Source: JBBPZA01 sp963728925
GTDB taxonomy: Bacteria; Actinomycetota; Thermoleophilia; Solirubrobacterales; Solirubrobacteraceae
DNA length: 64,000 nt
Assembly (NCBI GenBank): GCA_963728925.1
Contig: CAVSMB010000005.1
Coordinates: 123,601-187,600 of the forward strand
Reading direction: 5' to 3'
Each line of letters opens with the position of its first letter. Position 1 is the stretch's first letter. Made by a program: the position numbers and the translations under genes. This document shows positions 16,502 to 24,992 of the stretch, piece after piece. Under the pieces are notes generated by a model, which worked only from the letters and a program-made list of their open reading frames with translations, was not told the DNA's origin and made no database searches.

Positions 16502-17611
16502 GTGAGCGAGGGAGGCGGACACCCAGTCGGCGTGATCGGCGCCGGGATCGTCGGCCTGTGCACCGCCTACGCGCTGGCCGAGCGGCGGATCGCCTGCCGC
16601 GTCTATGAGAGCGGCGTCCCCGGCAACGGGCAGTCGGGCGGCGAGTCGCGCATCTTCCGCCACGCTCACGACGACCCTCGGCTCGTCGCCTTCGCGCGAG
16701 ACAGCCGTGCGGTGTGGCGGGAATGGGGGCAGCGCCTCGGGGTCGAGCTGGTCGCCGACAACGGCGTCGTGGCGCTGGGGCCCGGCGCCCTCGAGCGCCT
16801 GCGGGTGCTCGAGGATGTGGGCGGCGTTCCGGCAAGATTGATCGACGCCGACGAGCTCGCCGAGCGCCTTCCCCCGCTTGCCTGCTTCGACGGGCCGGCC
16901 GTGCTCGACGAGGCCGGTGGCGCCATCCGCACGGGAGCTGCCGTCGACGCGCTCACGCGCGAGCTGCGCGACTCGCTCGTCGCCGACGAGTTCATCCTCC
17001 TGCGCCCGACGGGCCACGGCACGGTCGAGGTGCGAAGCGGGGCCGTCGTGGCCGAGCACTCGAGCGTCGTGGTCTGCGCGGGCCGCGCGACGCCGGCGCT
17101 CGCGCGCAGCGTCGGCCTCTCGATCCCCCTTCGCCAGGCGGCGCACGTCCGGCTGACCTTCACGGTGGCCAAGACGCCGCGCCCCGCCCGGATCGCCTGC
17201 ATCCAGGACTCCAGCGGGGCGTTCGGCGAGGTCGGGGTCTACGGCACCCCGATGCCGGGCAACGGCAACTACGCCCTCGGGCTGAGCGCGACGCTCGAGG
17301 CACGCGAGGACGGCAGCATGATCGACACCGGCGCGCTCGAGGCGCTGGCCCGGCGCGCGGGCGACTACGTCGGGCGCGCGCTCCCGGGCCTGGATCCCGA
17401 TCCCGTCGGCCACCGCCACTGCTGGGTCACCGACCTGCCCTGGAGCGATGACGGTGTCGCCGTGTGGGAGGCGGACCGGATCTTCTTCGTCGCCGGCCAC
17501 AACCTCTACAAGCAGGCCCCCGGATTGGGGCGGGCGCTGGCGGCTGCCGCCGGGGGGGAGCCGCTGGCCGAGGACCTGCGGCCCGAGGCGCGGCTGGGCG
17601 CTACGCCGTGA
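16502..17611 (+). CDS. FAD-dependent oxidoreductase (DAO family)
   Basis: A 369-residue flavoprotein of the D-amino-acid oxidase/sarcosine oxidase family. The FAD-binding motif GVIGAGIVGLCTAYAL lies at the N-terminus, SGGESRIFRHAH follows near residue 42 as in monomeric sarcosine oxidases, and FFVAGHNLYKQAPGLG near the C-terminus is the second FAD site. It oxidises an amine of an amino-acid-like substrate, which is not identified. The GTG at 16502 fits the family's usual start. It is divergent from the M23 gene and its riboswitch. Confidence 0.85.
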   Translation: MSEGGGHPVGVIGAGIVGLCTAYALAERRIACRVYESGVPGNGQSGGESRIFRHAHDDPRLVAFARDSRAVWREWGQRLGVELVADNGVVALGPGALERLRVLEDVGGVPARLIDADELAERLPPLACFDGPAVLDEAGGAIRTGAAVDALTRELRDSLVADEFILLRPTGHGTVEVRSGAVVAEHSSVVVCAGRATPALARSVGLSIPLRQAAHVRLTFTVAKTPRPARIACIQDSSGAFGEVGVYGTPMPGNGNYALGLSATLEAREDGSMIDTGALEALARRAGDYVGRALPGLDPDPVGHRHCWVTDLPWSDDGVAVWEADRIFFVAGHNLYKQAPGLGRALAAAAGGEPLAEDLRPEARLGATP

Positions 17612-17906
17612 GCCGCGCCCGCGGGACCACGTAGAGCTCGACGCGCGCCGGGCGCGTCGGCGTGGCCAGGGAGAGGAAGTCGCGCACCGCGCCGGCGTGC
17701 GAGCACACCGGACAGCCCAGCGGGTCCGCCGGCGACATGGCGTGCGCGCTCAAGGCGACGGGCGCGTCACAGCTCGGGCAGGCGAGGGTCCCGCTCCCCA
17801 GGCGCCGCGTTCGCGCGGCACCGCGCTCCTCCTCGCGCCCGGCCAGCCGCTCGATCCGCTCGGAGCGGATCGGCTGCGCGCCGTCGATACCACGCTCGAT
17901 TCCCAC
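17601..17906 (-). CDS. Small zinc-ribbon hypothetical protein
   Basis: A 101-residue frame with two CxxC knuckles, CPSCDAP and CPVCSHAG, about 23 residues apart, forming a probable zinc ribbon. The N-terminal third is rich in Arg and Glu. Its 3' end overlaps the end of the convergent FAD oxidoreductase gene by 11 bp. Proteins of this look are common in actinobacteria and of unknown role. Confidence 0.65.
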   Translation of the reverse strand: MGIERGIDGAQPIRSERIERLAGREEERGAARTRRLGSGTLACPSCDAPVALSAHAMSPADPLGCPVCSHAGAVRDFLSLATPTRPARVELYVVPRARLTA

Positions 17907-17991
17907 GCACCGAGTCTAGGAGGCGCGATCGATCGGCCGGCGCCCGAGGGCCGGTTGACCGCTGCCCACCCCCCGGGAGGACAATCGCCGG

Positions 17992-18552
17992 ATGATGGGC
18001 GCTCGACAGCGTGCCATCGATGGAGGCGTGTGGTCACCCTTCGCGCGTTTCCTCGCGTGCGTCGCAGTTGTTGGCACTCTTGTGGGCTCCTCGGCTGCGG
18101 CGGCCAGCGTGCCGGAAGGCGCACTCACCGAGCTCTCGGGGCCGGGTTCCTGTCTCGTCCTCGTCTTCGATCCCAGCGACGGTTGCACGCCCCTCGGCGC
18201 CTTGCCACGAACCGCGAGGGACCACGGCTTCCTTGAGGATCTCGCGCTCAGCCCGGACGGGCGCAGCGCGTATCTGACAACGGAAAGCCCGAACGACGTT
18301 GACTCCTTCGACGGTCCCGGTGTGCTCTACGTGTTGGCGCGAGATCCGGGGTCTGGGCGGCTCGCTCAACTGCGGGGCCCTCGCGGCTGCCTGTCGGAGG
18401 ACCGCCGTCCCGGCTGTACGCACGCGCGTGCGCTGGACTCCAGGGGATCTGTCGAGGTGAGCGCGGACGGCCGCTTTGTCTACGCGGAGCCACACAACGG
18501 GATTGCCGTCTTCAACGCAACGCCGCGACCGGCGCGCTGACCCAGCTCTGGA
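17992..18552 (+). pseudogene. Secreted beta-propeller protein, truncated and frameshifted
   Basis: An N-terminal signal segment (about residues 15-42) is followed by one and a half propeller-like repeats: ALSPDGRSAYLTTES, LARDPGSGRLAQLRGPRGCL, then VEVSADGRFVYAEPHNGIAVFN. The frame then stops at 18540. A one-base shift near 18515 restores AATGALTQL, the expected repeat, but soon afterwards the coding style changes to the Tn3 relic on the other strand. Intact relatives are much longer, so this is a decayed 5' fragment. Confidence 0.6.
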
Positions 18553-18664
18553 GCGCGGTGTGGTTGTCGAGGGTCCCGTCGAGCGTGTAGGTCGCGTCAC
18601 GGACGTTCGCGCTGATCACCCGGCTGTCGTACTGGCTGTACTGGTCCGAGGTCCACGAGTAGTG
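18553..18664 (-). pseudogene. Tn3-family transposase relic
   Basis: A short minus-strand stretch encodes HYSWTSDQYSQYDSRVIS then VRDATYTLDGTLDNHTAL. This matches the region of Tn3 transposases between the catalytic residues, where relatives read like YxxxSDQYxxY and LDGLL. It is unrelated in detail to the transposase at 61722-63998. No frame continues on either side, so it is a scar at the point where the beta-propeller gene is cut. Confidence 0.45.
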
Positions 18665-18802
18665 CTGGATCCCGCGGCGGCGAGCGAGAACGCGTCAAGC
18701 TCTCGCACGCACGCCTGCTGTTCGCCCAAGCAGCAGCCTCGTCGGCGTGGACCGACATGCCCGGACACGTCGTGGGTGAGCCGTGTGGGCTCCCTGGTTC
18801 GG

Positions 18803-19687
18803 CTACGCGGCGGCGGCAGCGAGTCTCGTGGTGTGGGCGATGTGCGCGCGGACGGCCTGCAGGAACGGCTCGGGGGTTTCCGAGAAGCCGAAGTGGCCCG
18901 CATCGGGGAGCTCGACGAGTTGGGCGCCCGGGATTGCGTCGGTGATCGCGCGGCTGGCCGCGGGCGGGCAGACCCAGTCGTGACGGCCGACGACGACGAG
19001 CGTCGGCACCGTGATCTCGCCCAGCCGCGGGCGCAGATCGTAGCGCGGTGCGAGCTGTGAGAAGAAGTAGGTGGCGACATCGGGGTTCATGCTGCTGAGG
19101 GCCATCAGGCGACCGGGGACGTCGATGTGCGAGGGCGCGGCGTAGTGAGGGACGACGAGGCGTCCGAAGGCCTCTTGGGTCTCGGGGGAGAAGTCGCCGG
19201 CGAACAGTCGCTGGGCGACGGTGTCGGCCTCGTCTCCCGCTCGCTCGGCGAGGCCGGCGGGCGGGTCGTCGGCGGGCAGCGGCGCGAGCGTCGGCGCGCT
19301 GTCGCACACGATCAAGCCGCGGGGCAGCTCCGAATGGCGTAGCGCGAGGTGCAGCGCGACGAACCCGCCGGCGGAGTGCCCGAGCACGATCGGATGTTCG
19401 ATGCCCAGGCGATGACAGAGCGCGGCGACGTCGTCTGCCATCTGCTCCAGCGTGCACGACTCGATCGGGGGCCGCGCCGAGCGGCCCTGGCCGCGCAGGT
19501 CGACGAAGACGAGTTGCGCCTCGGCGGCGAGCGGGCGCAGCCCGGGGCGCAGGTAGCCTTGGTCAAAGCCCGGGCCGCCGTGCAGGGCGACGACCGTCGG
19601 GCGCCGTCGCAGGCGCTCGCCGTCGACGGCGAGCTCGGCGCCTTCGACGTCGAGGTAGAGCTCGGTGTCGTCGATACTCACGCGCAT
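18803..19687 (-). CDS. Alpha/beta hydrolase, proline iminopeptidase-like
   Basis: A 294-residue cytoplasmic hydrolase. HGGPGFDQGY is the oxyanion-hole signature of proline iminopeptidases, the nucleophile Ser is in GHSAGGF, the acid Asp in GRHDWVCPP and the His in DAGHFGFSETP. It lacks a signal peptide. Its ATG overlaps the upstream sigma-factor stop by about 10 bp, so it is translationally coupled and is probably in that factor's autoregulated unit. It could act on peptides or small esters. Confidence 0.88.
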   Translation of the reverse strand: MRVSIDDTELYLDVEGAELAVDGERLRRRPTVVALHGGPGFDQGYLRPGLRPLAAEAQLVFVDLRGQGRSARPPIESCTLEQMADDVAALCHRLGIEHPIVLGHSAGGFVALHLALRHSELPRGLIVCDSAPTLAPLPADDPPAGLAERAGDEADTVAQRLFAGDFSPETQEAFGRLVVPHYAAPSHIDVPGRLMALSSMNPDVATYFFSQLAPRYDLRPRLGEITVPTLVVVGRHDWVCPPAASRAITDAIPGAQLVELPDAGHFGFSETPEPFLQAVRAHIAHTTRLAAAAA

Positions 19688-20652
19688 GGCGGCAACGCGT
19701 CCTCGCGCGCGGCGGCTGGCTGTGCTCGCGGGTAGTGAAACCGCAGCGAGGAGATCGTGCTCTCGTCGTGGCGGCCGACCCAGGTGAACGCGGGCGGGCA
19801 GTGGAAGGGATCGTCGGGCGGGTTGTCGATGTCGCCATCGAGCACGACGATGCCGGCCCCGGCGACGACGCAGCCGACGTGCACGCGCACGCCGTCATCG
19901 CTGTCGCGCAGGAGCGCCGGCAGCACCTCGTCTCGACCGGCGACGCGCCCGCGGGCCGTGATTACGGCACCGGACGCCAAGAGCGCGTCGGCCGGGGAGC
20001 GATCGCCCCGGTTGACGCCGTCGAGGACCTCCGCGAGCCGCGACCGCCACCGCTCGTCGCGCTCGTCGACCGCGTCCAGCGACGTGGCCGCGTCGAGCAG
20101 CCGCTCGGCAAGCGCGTGACGCGCGGCGTTCAGGCGGCTGCGGACCGTCCCGACCGGCACATCGCAGATCTCGGCGATCTCCTGATAGGAACGGTCACGG
20201 CCGAAGTGGCGCAGCATCACCACCAGTCGCTGTCCTTCGGGGAGGTCGTCCAGCGCGTTCCAGAGCCACTCGCGCAGGGCGTGGCGTTCGACCTCCTCCT
20301 CGTAGGCGCGCAGCGCGTCCTCCTCCGCGGACACCGGCAGCTCGGCGACGAGCAGCTCGCGGCGGCTACGGCGCAGCTCGGTCAGGCAGACGTTGCGCCC
20401 GATCGTGGACAGCCAGCCGCCGAATGCGGCCGGCTCCCGGAGCTCATGCAGTCGGCGCAAGGCGATCACCGACGCGTCCTGAACGGCGTCCTGCGCGCGC
20501 TGGCCGTCACCGAGGATCGCCAGCGCCGTCCCGTACAGCGCCGGCCGATGTCGGTGCAACAGCAGCCCCATGCTCACGACGTCGCCCCCCCGCGCCGCCC
20601 GGACGAGCTCGGCATCAGGCGACGTACGCGGCCGGCTCGATGTCGTCCTCAT
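19678..20652 (-). CDS. ECF RNA polymerase sigma factor with C-terminal SnoaL-like domain
   Basis: A 324-residue sigma-70 family factor. Region 2 (about 15-85) includes AQDAVQDASVIALRRL, and region 4 (about 140-195) includes LPEGQRLVVMLRHF and SYQEIAEICDVPVGTVRSRL. A C-terminal extension of about 120 residues looks like an NTF2/SnoaL domain, as in the ECF41/ECF56-type groups where it regulates the factor instead of an anti-sigma protein. The ATG at 20652 is preferred; the same frame continues upstream into an SDR relic. Confidence 0.87.
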   Translation of the reverse strand: MRTTSSRPRTSPDAELVRAARGGDVVSMGLLLHRHRPALYGTALAILGDGQRAQDAVQDASVIALRRLHELREPAAFGGWLSTIGRNVCLTELRRSRRELLVAELPVSAEEDALRAYEEEVERHALREWLWNALDDLPEGQRLVVMLRHFGRDRSYQEIAEICDVPVGTVRSRLNAARHALAERLLDAATSLDAVDERDERWRSRLAEVLDGVNRGDRSPADALLASGAVITARGRVAGRDEVLPALLRDSDDGVRVHVGCVVAGAGIVVLDGDIDNPPDDPFHCPPAFTWVGRHDESTISSLRFHYPRAQPAAAREDALPPCA

Positions 20653-20886
20653 GCAACCAGGATGCACGGGCGTCCGTGAAAGTTCGGCCCGGACACGTCC
20701 AGGAATGCCCCTACCGGTCACGTCGAGCAGCACCGGCGAGACCCGAGGGCCTCCGGCGGCAACCAACGGGTCACCGTCGTCGTCGCGACGCACGCCCCCG
20801 ACGACGTCCCACCCGCCGGCGGCGAGCCGCAGCGCGGTGGCCCGGCCGATGCCCCGCGCGGCGCCGCTGACGAGGACTGAGGGCAT
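20653..20886 (-). pseudogene. 5' fragment of an SDR gene in frame with the sigma factor
   Basis: From an ATG at 20886 the frame encodes SVLVSGAARGIGRATALRLA, the SDR nucleotide-binding start, and then about 50 residues before the homology ends. It runs without a stop into the sigma-factor gene. SDR proteins need about 230 residues with an NNAG and a YxxxK motif, both absent, so this is a truncated gene. A transcript starting here would give a fused protein of about 402 residues. Confidence 0.6.
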
Positions 20887-21046
20887 GCGCCGCAACGTTA
20901 CTTCGGCCCAACCAGGTTCACCAGGTCCACCCGAACGGCGAGGGTCGCCCGGGAAGAAGCCGCTCGCGGGAGCCGTTCGATCTAGGGTCGGATCGTCCAG
21001 CGGTCTTGGGCGTGACGACAAACGAAGGCTGACGAAGGAGGTCTGC

Positions 21047-21403
21047 ATGGCCGCCGCAGGACTGTTCATCGGATGGGGAGCCCCCATCACGGGCCGCGAG
21101 GCCAAGGGCCTCGAAGTCTTCAACGAGAGCGTCCAGTACTGGGGCACGCTCCAGCAGGACGGCAAGATCGAGTCATTCGAGGTCGTGCTCCTCACGCCTC
21201 ACGGCGGTGACCTCGAGGGCTTCGCGCTGCTGCGCGGAAGCTCCGAGCAGGTCGCCGCGCTGATCATCGACGAGGAGTTCGAGCGCATCACGACGCGCGC
21301 CACCCTCATCGTCCAGCGCGTGGGCGTGGTCCCGGCCGTCCTCGGGGACGGCCTCGAGCGCTCGATCGGGACCTACCAGCAGCAGATCGGCGAGATGACC
21401 TGA
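21047..21403 (+). CDS. Conserved hypothetical protein
   Basis: A 118-residue soluble protein beginning MAAAGLFIGWGAPITGRE, without cysteines or membrane segments. The beta-alpha-beta look, with FEVVLLTPHGGDLEGFALLRG in the middle, suggests a small ferredoxin-like (dimeric alpha-beta barrel) domain; this is inference. A strong AAGGAGG (21035-21041) five bases upstream fixes the ATG at 21047. It is divergent from the SDR/sigma genes. Confidence 0.8.
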   Translation: MAAAGLFIGWGAPITGREAKGLEVFNESVQYWGTLQQDGKIESFEVVLLTPHGGDLEGFALLRGSSEQVAALIIDEEFERITTRATLIVQRVGVVPAVLGDGLERSIGTYQQQIGEMT

Positions 21404-21456
21404 GGCGGGCACGGCCCCTGACGGCGAAACCCCGCTCTGGAGGCTGGGTTCCGCTG

Positions 21457-21500
21457 TGGGCCGACCTGGACTCGAACCAGGGTCTGACGGATTATGAGTC
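21457..21500 (-). repeat. tRNA 3'-end fragment next to the integrase, probable attachment site
   Basis: Read on the minus strand, this is the 3' half of a tRNA with a CAT anticodon loop, a T-arm CCTGG-TTCGAGT-CCAGG and a 3' acceptor strand TCGGCCC-A. No matching 5' acceptor GGGCCGA lies upstream, so it is not a whole tRNA. It sits 38 bp downstream of the integrase stop codon, where integrative elements keep their attachment core. Confidence 0.6.
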
Positions 21501-21537
21501 GCCCCAGACGGACCCCGCTCCGCTCTGCAAAGCCAAA

Positions 21538-21720
21538 TTAGGTGTCCTGAGTTGCGCTGAGTTCCGGGGCGATGTCGGCGGTTCGGGGCACATCCCGGGG
21601 CACAGCCTGCCCGCCGAACGCCTTGCTGAGCTTCGCGGCCGCGTCGTGCTGCGGGACGTAGTGCACGTATCGCATCGTCGTCGTGATATGCCGGTGGCCC
21701 ATCCACGCCTGCACGTCTGA
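21538..21720 (-). pseudogene. Tyrosine integrase, 3' portion, split by IS1380
   Basis: This segment encodes the last part of a tyrosine recombinase: SDVQAWMGHRHITTTMRYVHY, with the catalytic His in GH and the nucleophilic Tyr in the MRYVHY segment, then PQHDAAAKLSKAFGG and the natural stop TAA at 21538. It carries one copy of the 5-bp duplication at its right edge (21716-21720). It joins in frame to the 5' portion at 23541-24577. Confidence 0.9.
21716..21720. repeat. Target-site duplication of IS1380 element A, left copy
   Basis: TCTGA abuts the left end of the element and recurs at 23541-23545. Confidence 0.9.
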
Positions 21721-21922
21721 CCTACTTCGGTGAGTAAGGGCGTGTCGCGGTGCTCGGCGGGCTGATCTGACCGTCAGTCGTGAGGATCAGCCGTGCTTGG
21801 GGTGGTGAATGGGCCGCGCGGCGCGGCGATTGGCCGGGGGTGTGGTCGATCTGGCCGGTTTGCGGGGTCGCCGAGCTGGGCGGTGCGGCGAGCGGTCGAC
21901 GTCGGCGGGGGCTGGCCGGGGG

Positions 21923-23389
21923 TTAGGGTGGCGGCAGCGCGTAGACGGCGTCGAGGGTGGCCTGGAAGACGTCGGCGTGGCGGAAGCCTTCGGGCAGACG
22001 CAGGATCGTGCGCCGCGCGCTGCGGATGATGCGGCCGGGCACGCAGAAGAGGATCCGGCGCAGCGTGGCGGCGGCGCGGCGCAGCGGCGCGTCGTCGGGT
22101 GCCTTGCCCGACGCGCCGGCGGCGGGGCACAGGTCGCAGCAGAATGCGGTGAGGTTGAGCGCGAGCAGCGCGCAGGTCAGCCAGACGCGGTTGGCGTGCT
22201 GGTCGCCGGAGGGCAGGTGCCGCAGCGCTTGGCCGAGCTTTGCTTCCTTCAGGCGCTCTTCGATCTGGGCACGGTGGCGGTGGAAGTGCTCGACCCAGCC
22301 GGTCGGCTGGTGTGGGATGTCGGTCAGGATGAAGCTGTAGCCGAAGACCGACGCGACCTCGCCGTCGAGCGCGAGCTGTAGCTGCTCGGGGTGGATCGTC
22401 TTGCGCCGCCGGGCGGTCAGGCTGCCGTCGGCGATCTTCTGGGCGCTGAACGGGACGCGGCGGACGATCAGCCGCAGCGGCTCGTGGCGCCAGCCGGTCG
22501 GCGTGTAGGTCGTCTCGGCGACCTGCGCGCCGGGCATCTCGAGCGCGTCGACCCAGGCGTCCTCGGCGATCTGGCCGAGCGCCTTCCACATCGCCTGGTT
22601 GCGCGGCACCGACACGGTGAAGCACGCGCGCTGCTGGCGTAGCGCCTCGAGCAGCTCGCTGGCGTAGTAGGCCGAGTCGATGCGCATCGTCACCGGCCCG
22701 TGCCCAGCCGGCAGCAGCGCGATCGCGCGCCGCGCGATCTTGGCGCACTCGGCGCCGCAGAGCTTCTCGCGGTTGCCGCCGACCAGCTCGCTCGTCAGCG
22801 CGCGGCCCCGCTGGGCCCAGAACGCGACGTGCGGCGCGTAGCTCATGCAACCGTGCCGGCTGCGCGCGGCGCCCTGCTTACGAGCGCCGTAGACGGTCAC
22901 CTGCGTGGCATCCAGATCGATCGTCACCGGCTCGCCCGGATCGCGCCGCAACGCCTTGTCCAGGCGCTGCCCGGCCCTGGCCAGCGCGCGCTCGATCCGC
23001 TGCACGTGACAGCGCCGGAAGCGCTTGGCGTTCTGCAACGCGGCGGGCGCCGACGGCGTGCCCGCGACCGCCCGCAGCCGGGCGCCGGCGCCGTCGGCGC
23101 GCACGTCCTCGACGTGATCGAAGAACGACCCGCCGACCAGCTCGCACTCGGCCAGCGACACCACCAGCTCGCCCGGTGACAGGCCGCGCCGGCGGAGCTT
23201 GACCGGCCGCGCGCGGCGCTCAACCGCCAGCTCGGCGTCGATCAGCTCGGCCACCCGCAGGCGCCGGGACAGCTCACCCGACACGGCCAGGCCAGCGTAC
23301 GGGGTGAGCGTCGGATCGTCGGCTCGCACCAGGATCCGTCCGGGCCGCCTGTCACCGTCAACAGACATCACCCGCTGGGTGACCTCCAT
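21923..23389 (-). CDS. IS1380-family transposase (element A)
   Basis: A 488-residue DDE transposase of the IS1380 (IS4-like) group. It shows VTIDLDATQVTVYG with the first Asp, TMRIDSAYYASELL with the second and HRAQIEERLKEAKLG with the catalytic Glu in the YREK-like region. The frame is complete and looks functional. It differs clearly in sequence from the transposase of element B. A perfect hairpin lies upstream of its start and probably limits read-through from outside. Confidence 0.92.
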   Translation of the reverse strand: MEVTQRVMSVDGDRRPGRILVRADDPTLTPYAGLAVSGELSRRLRVAELIDAELAVERRARPVKLRRRGLSPGELVVSLAECELVGGSFFDHVEDVRADGAGARLRAVAGTPSAPAALQNAKRFRRCHVQRIERALARAGQRLDKALRRDPGEPVTIDLDATQVTVYGARKQGAARSRHGCMSYAPHVAFWAQRGRALTSELVGGNREKLCGAECAKIARRAIALLPAGHGPVTMRIDSAYYASELLEALRQQRACFTVSVPRNQAMWKALGQIAEDAWVDALEMPGAQVAETTYTPTGWRHEPLRLIVRRVPFSAQKIADGSLTARRRKTIHPEQLQLALDGEVASVFGYSFILTDIPHQPTGWVEHFHRHRAQIEERLKEAKLGQALRHLPSGDQHANRVWLTCALLALNLTAFCCDLCPAAGASGKAPDDAPLRRAAATLRRILFCVPGRIIRSARRTILRLPEGFRHADVFQATLDAVYALPPP

Positions 23390-23442
23390 TCACACCCGAT
23401 GGCCGGACCCATCAACCGCCATGATCCCGGCTCAGCCGGACG

Positions 23443-23470
23443 GAAAGGCCCCGCGTTTGCGGGGCCTTTC
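23443..23470. terminator. Perfect hairpin upstream of the IS1380 A transposase
   Basis: GAAAGGCCCCGC (23443-23454) pairs perfectly with GCGGGGCCTTTC (23459-23470) across GTTT, and a T-rich stretch follows. It lies between the element end and the transposase start, so it can stop transcripts entering from the split integrase promoter. It is preceded by GCTCAGCCGGACG, also found in element B. Confidence 0.7.
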
Positions 23471-23540
23471 TACTTCCTCACCAAGAGCGCGACGACCCGC
23501 CCGGACCGCCACCACGAGCAGCGCTACTCACTGATGTAGG

Positions 23541-23545
23541 TCTGA
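23541..23545. repeat. Target-site duplication of IS1380 element A, right copy
   Basis: TCTGA directly follows the right terminal repeat and matches the left copy. Confidence 0.9.
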
Positions 23546-24577
23546 CAACGGCGCCGTCCGGACTGCCAGCGTGCCAAACGTGTGTCTGAGGTCGTACGGG
23601 ATGATCGGGTCGGGCTTCGCGCGCAGGTGACCGAGGCCGGCGCGCCCCAGGGCGGAGTAGAACTCGTCGCGCACCCGGTCGCCGGACAGCCGCCCGCCGG
23701 TCTCCGTGCAGAAAACGAGGTCCCCGGGGCCCGTGAAGTGAGCGCGGCGCGACACCTCGTCGAGGGCGATGAGCGCCTGGTCCGAGAGCGGGACGCTGCG
23801 GACCCGCTTGCCCTTGGTGGTGCCCTCGGCACCGAGCACGTAGTTGCGGCTCACGTGCAAGATCCGGTTCGCGAAGTCGACGCTCCCCCATCGCAGCGCT
23901 GTGAGCTCACCGGGGCAGCGGAGGCCGGTGAAGGCCGCGACGGTGAAAAGAGCGCCCATCGTGCCCGCGGCGTGGCGGGCGATCGAAGCGACCTGTTCGG
24001 GCTCGAGAACGTTGAACTCGCCCGTCGTCGTCAAGTTCACCTTCTCGGCCGTCTCCGCGACGTTCACCGCGACCCACCCCTTGCGTCGTGCGCGCGTCAG
24101 CACACCGTGCAGAATCACGAGCACCTTCTGTGCGGTGCGCCGCGACACGTGGGCGAGCAGGGCCTCCCGAAGCTCGTCGACGTCCTGGGTCGTGATCGCG
24201 TCGACCGGGGTGTCCGCGCCGAGGGCGGGCAGCAGCCGTGCGCGCGCAGTGTTTCGGTAGTCCCGCACGGTGGAGCGGGCGCGCTGCTTGTCGTCCTGTA
24301 CGTAACGCAGCCACTCGTCGACGGCCCGGCCGAAGGTGACGACCTCCCGCTCGGGCTTCACCGCGAGCGTCTCGTCGTCGCCGGCAAGGATCGCCGTGAG
24401 CCGTGCCTGCGCCTGCCCTGGCGTAAGGTACCCCTGAGGGGGTTTGGATCGCTTCGTCCAGAGTCGGCCGAGCGCGCGTTGCGGCTCCCTGCCGTCGGGG
24501 AGCTTGAGCTTCGCGTACAGGACGGGGCCGCCCTTACGGTCGATGACGCGGATGTGCCCAGTCGCTCGCGCGGCCAT
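23541..24577 (-). pseudogene. Tyrosine integrase, 5' portion, split by IS1380
   Basis: From the ATG at 24577 this encodes about 345 residues: an AP2-like DNA-binding N-terminus (about 1-60), a SAM-like core-binding domain (about 90-180) and the start of the catalytic domain, with Arg in FTGLRCPGEL and HxxR in YDLRHTFG. The open frame ends with foreign codons (stop at 23528) inside the IS. Rejoined to 21538-21715 it gives 405 codons. The box TGLRCPGE has one extra residue compared with the usual TGLRxGE. Confidence 0.9.
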
Positions 24578-24879
24578 CACGCCGCCGCCTGCCGGACCGC
24601 GTCGACAAGCGCGCGCATGTACGTTCGCGCAGCCTTCTGCCACGCCTCCGGCGGCTTCACGGACGTGCAGGGCAGCGAAGACGAGGTCGCGGTCGGCGCG
24701 GTACGCGCCACTCGCCACAGGAATTGCCAGACCGCTCGAAAACGCTGCCGGTCCCGGATGAGCGGCGAGCGATCAGACCGCCCCGGCAGCATCGAGCCGT
24801 CCAGACAACGTTCCGGCGCCTCCGCGACGCCCATTCGCGAATGGCGGATGCCTGTCCGGTGGACTCGCGTCACGACCAC
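24577..24879 (-). CDS. Small ORF coupled to the integrase
   Basis: A frame of up to 100 residues whose TGA overlaps the integrase ATG (TGATG), a typical coupled arrangement. The C-terminal half, from RDRQRFRAVWQFL to YMRALVDAVRQAAA, looks helical and could be a small DNA-binding or accessory protein. No known family is recognised and the start is uncertain. Confidence 0.4.
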   Translation of the reverse strand: MVVTRVHRTGIRHSRMGVAEAPERCLDGSMLPGRSDRSPLIRDRQRFRAVWQFLWRVARTAPTATSSSLPCTSVKPPEAWQKAARTYMRALVDAVRQAAA

Positions 24880-24945
24880 GACGAAGCATCATCACACGCG
24901 TCGAGCCTACGTGCCGCTGAGATGCCGAACGAAGAAGTGGAGACA

Positions 24946-24992
24946 GCGGAATCATAATCCGCGTGTCGGGGGTTCGAGTCCCTCCTCCGGCA
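24946..24992 (+). repeat. tRNA-Met-like 3'-end fragment, possible second attachment site
   Basis: The sequence has an anticodon stem-loop GCGGA-ATCATAA-TCCGC with anticodon CAT, a T-arm GGGGG-TTCGAGT-CCCTC and a 3' acceptor strand CTCCGGC-A. Upstream, only 13 bases separate a partly matching acceptor from the anticodon stem, so a D-arm is missing and the tRNA is not functional. It is inverted with respect to the fragment at 21457-21500. Confidence 0.55.

Larger units (their letters stand above)
21721..23540 (-). mobile_element. IS1380-family element A, inserted in the integrase gene
   Basis: The 1820-bp element has imperfect terminal repeats beginning CCTACTTCGGTGAGTA on the left and CCTACATCAGTGAGTA on the right (read inward). 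It is flanked by the direct repeat TCTGA at 21716-21720 and 23541-23545, matching the 4-5 bp duplications of the IS1380 family. One transposase gene fills it. Excision at the duplication restores the integrase frame exactly. Confidence 0.93.

Noticed and set aside
21457..21532. Complete tRNA gene
   Set aside because: The 3' half is good but no 5' acceptor strand GGGCCGA or D-arm is present.
24920..24992. Complete tRNA-Met gene
   Set aside because: The 5' side pairs only partly with the acceptor strand and only 13 bases stand where acceptor, D-arm and linker should fit.
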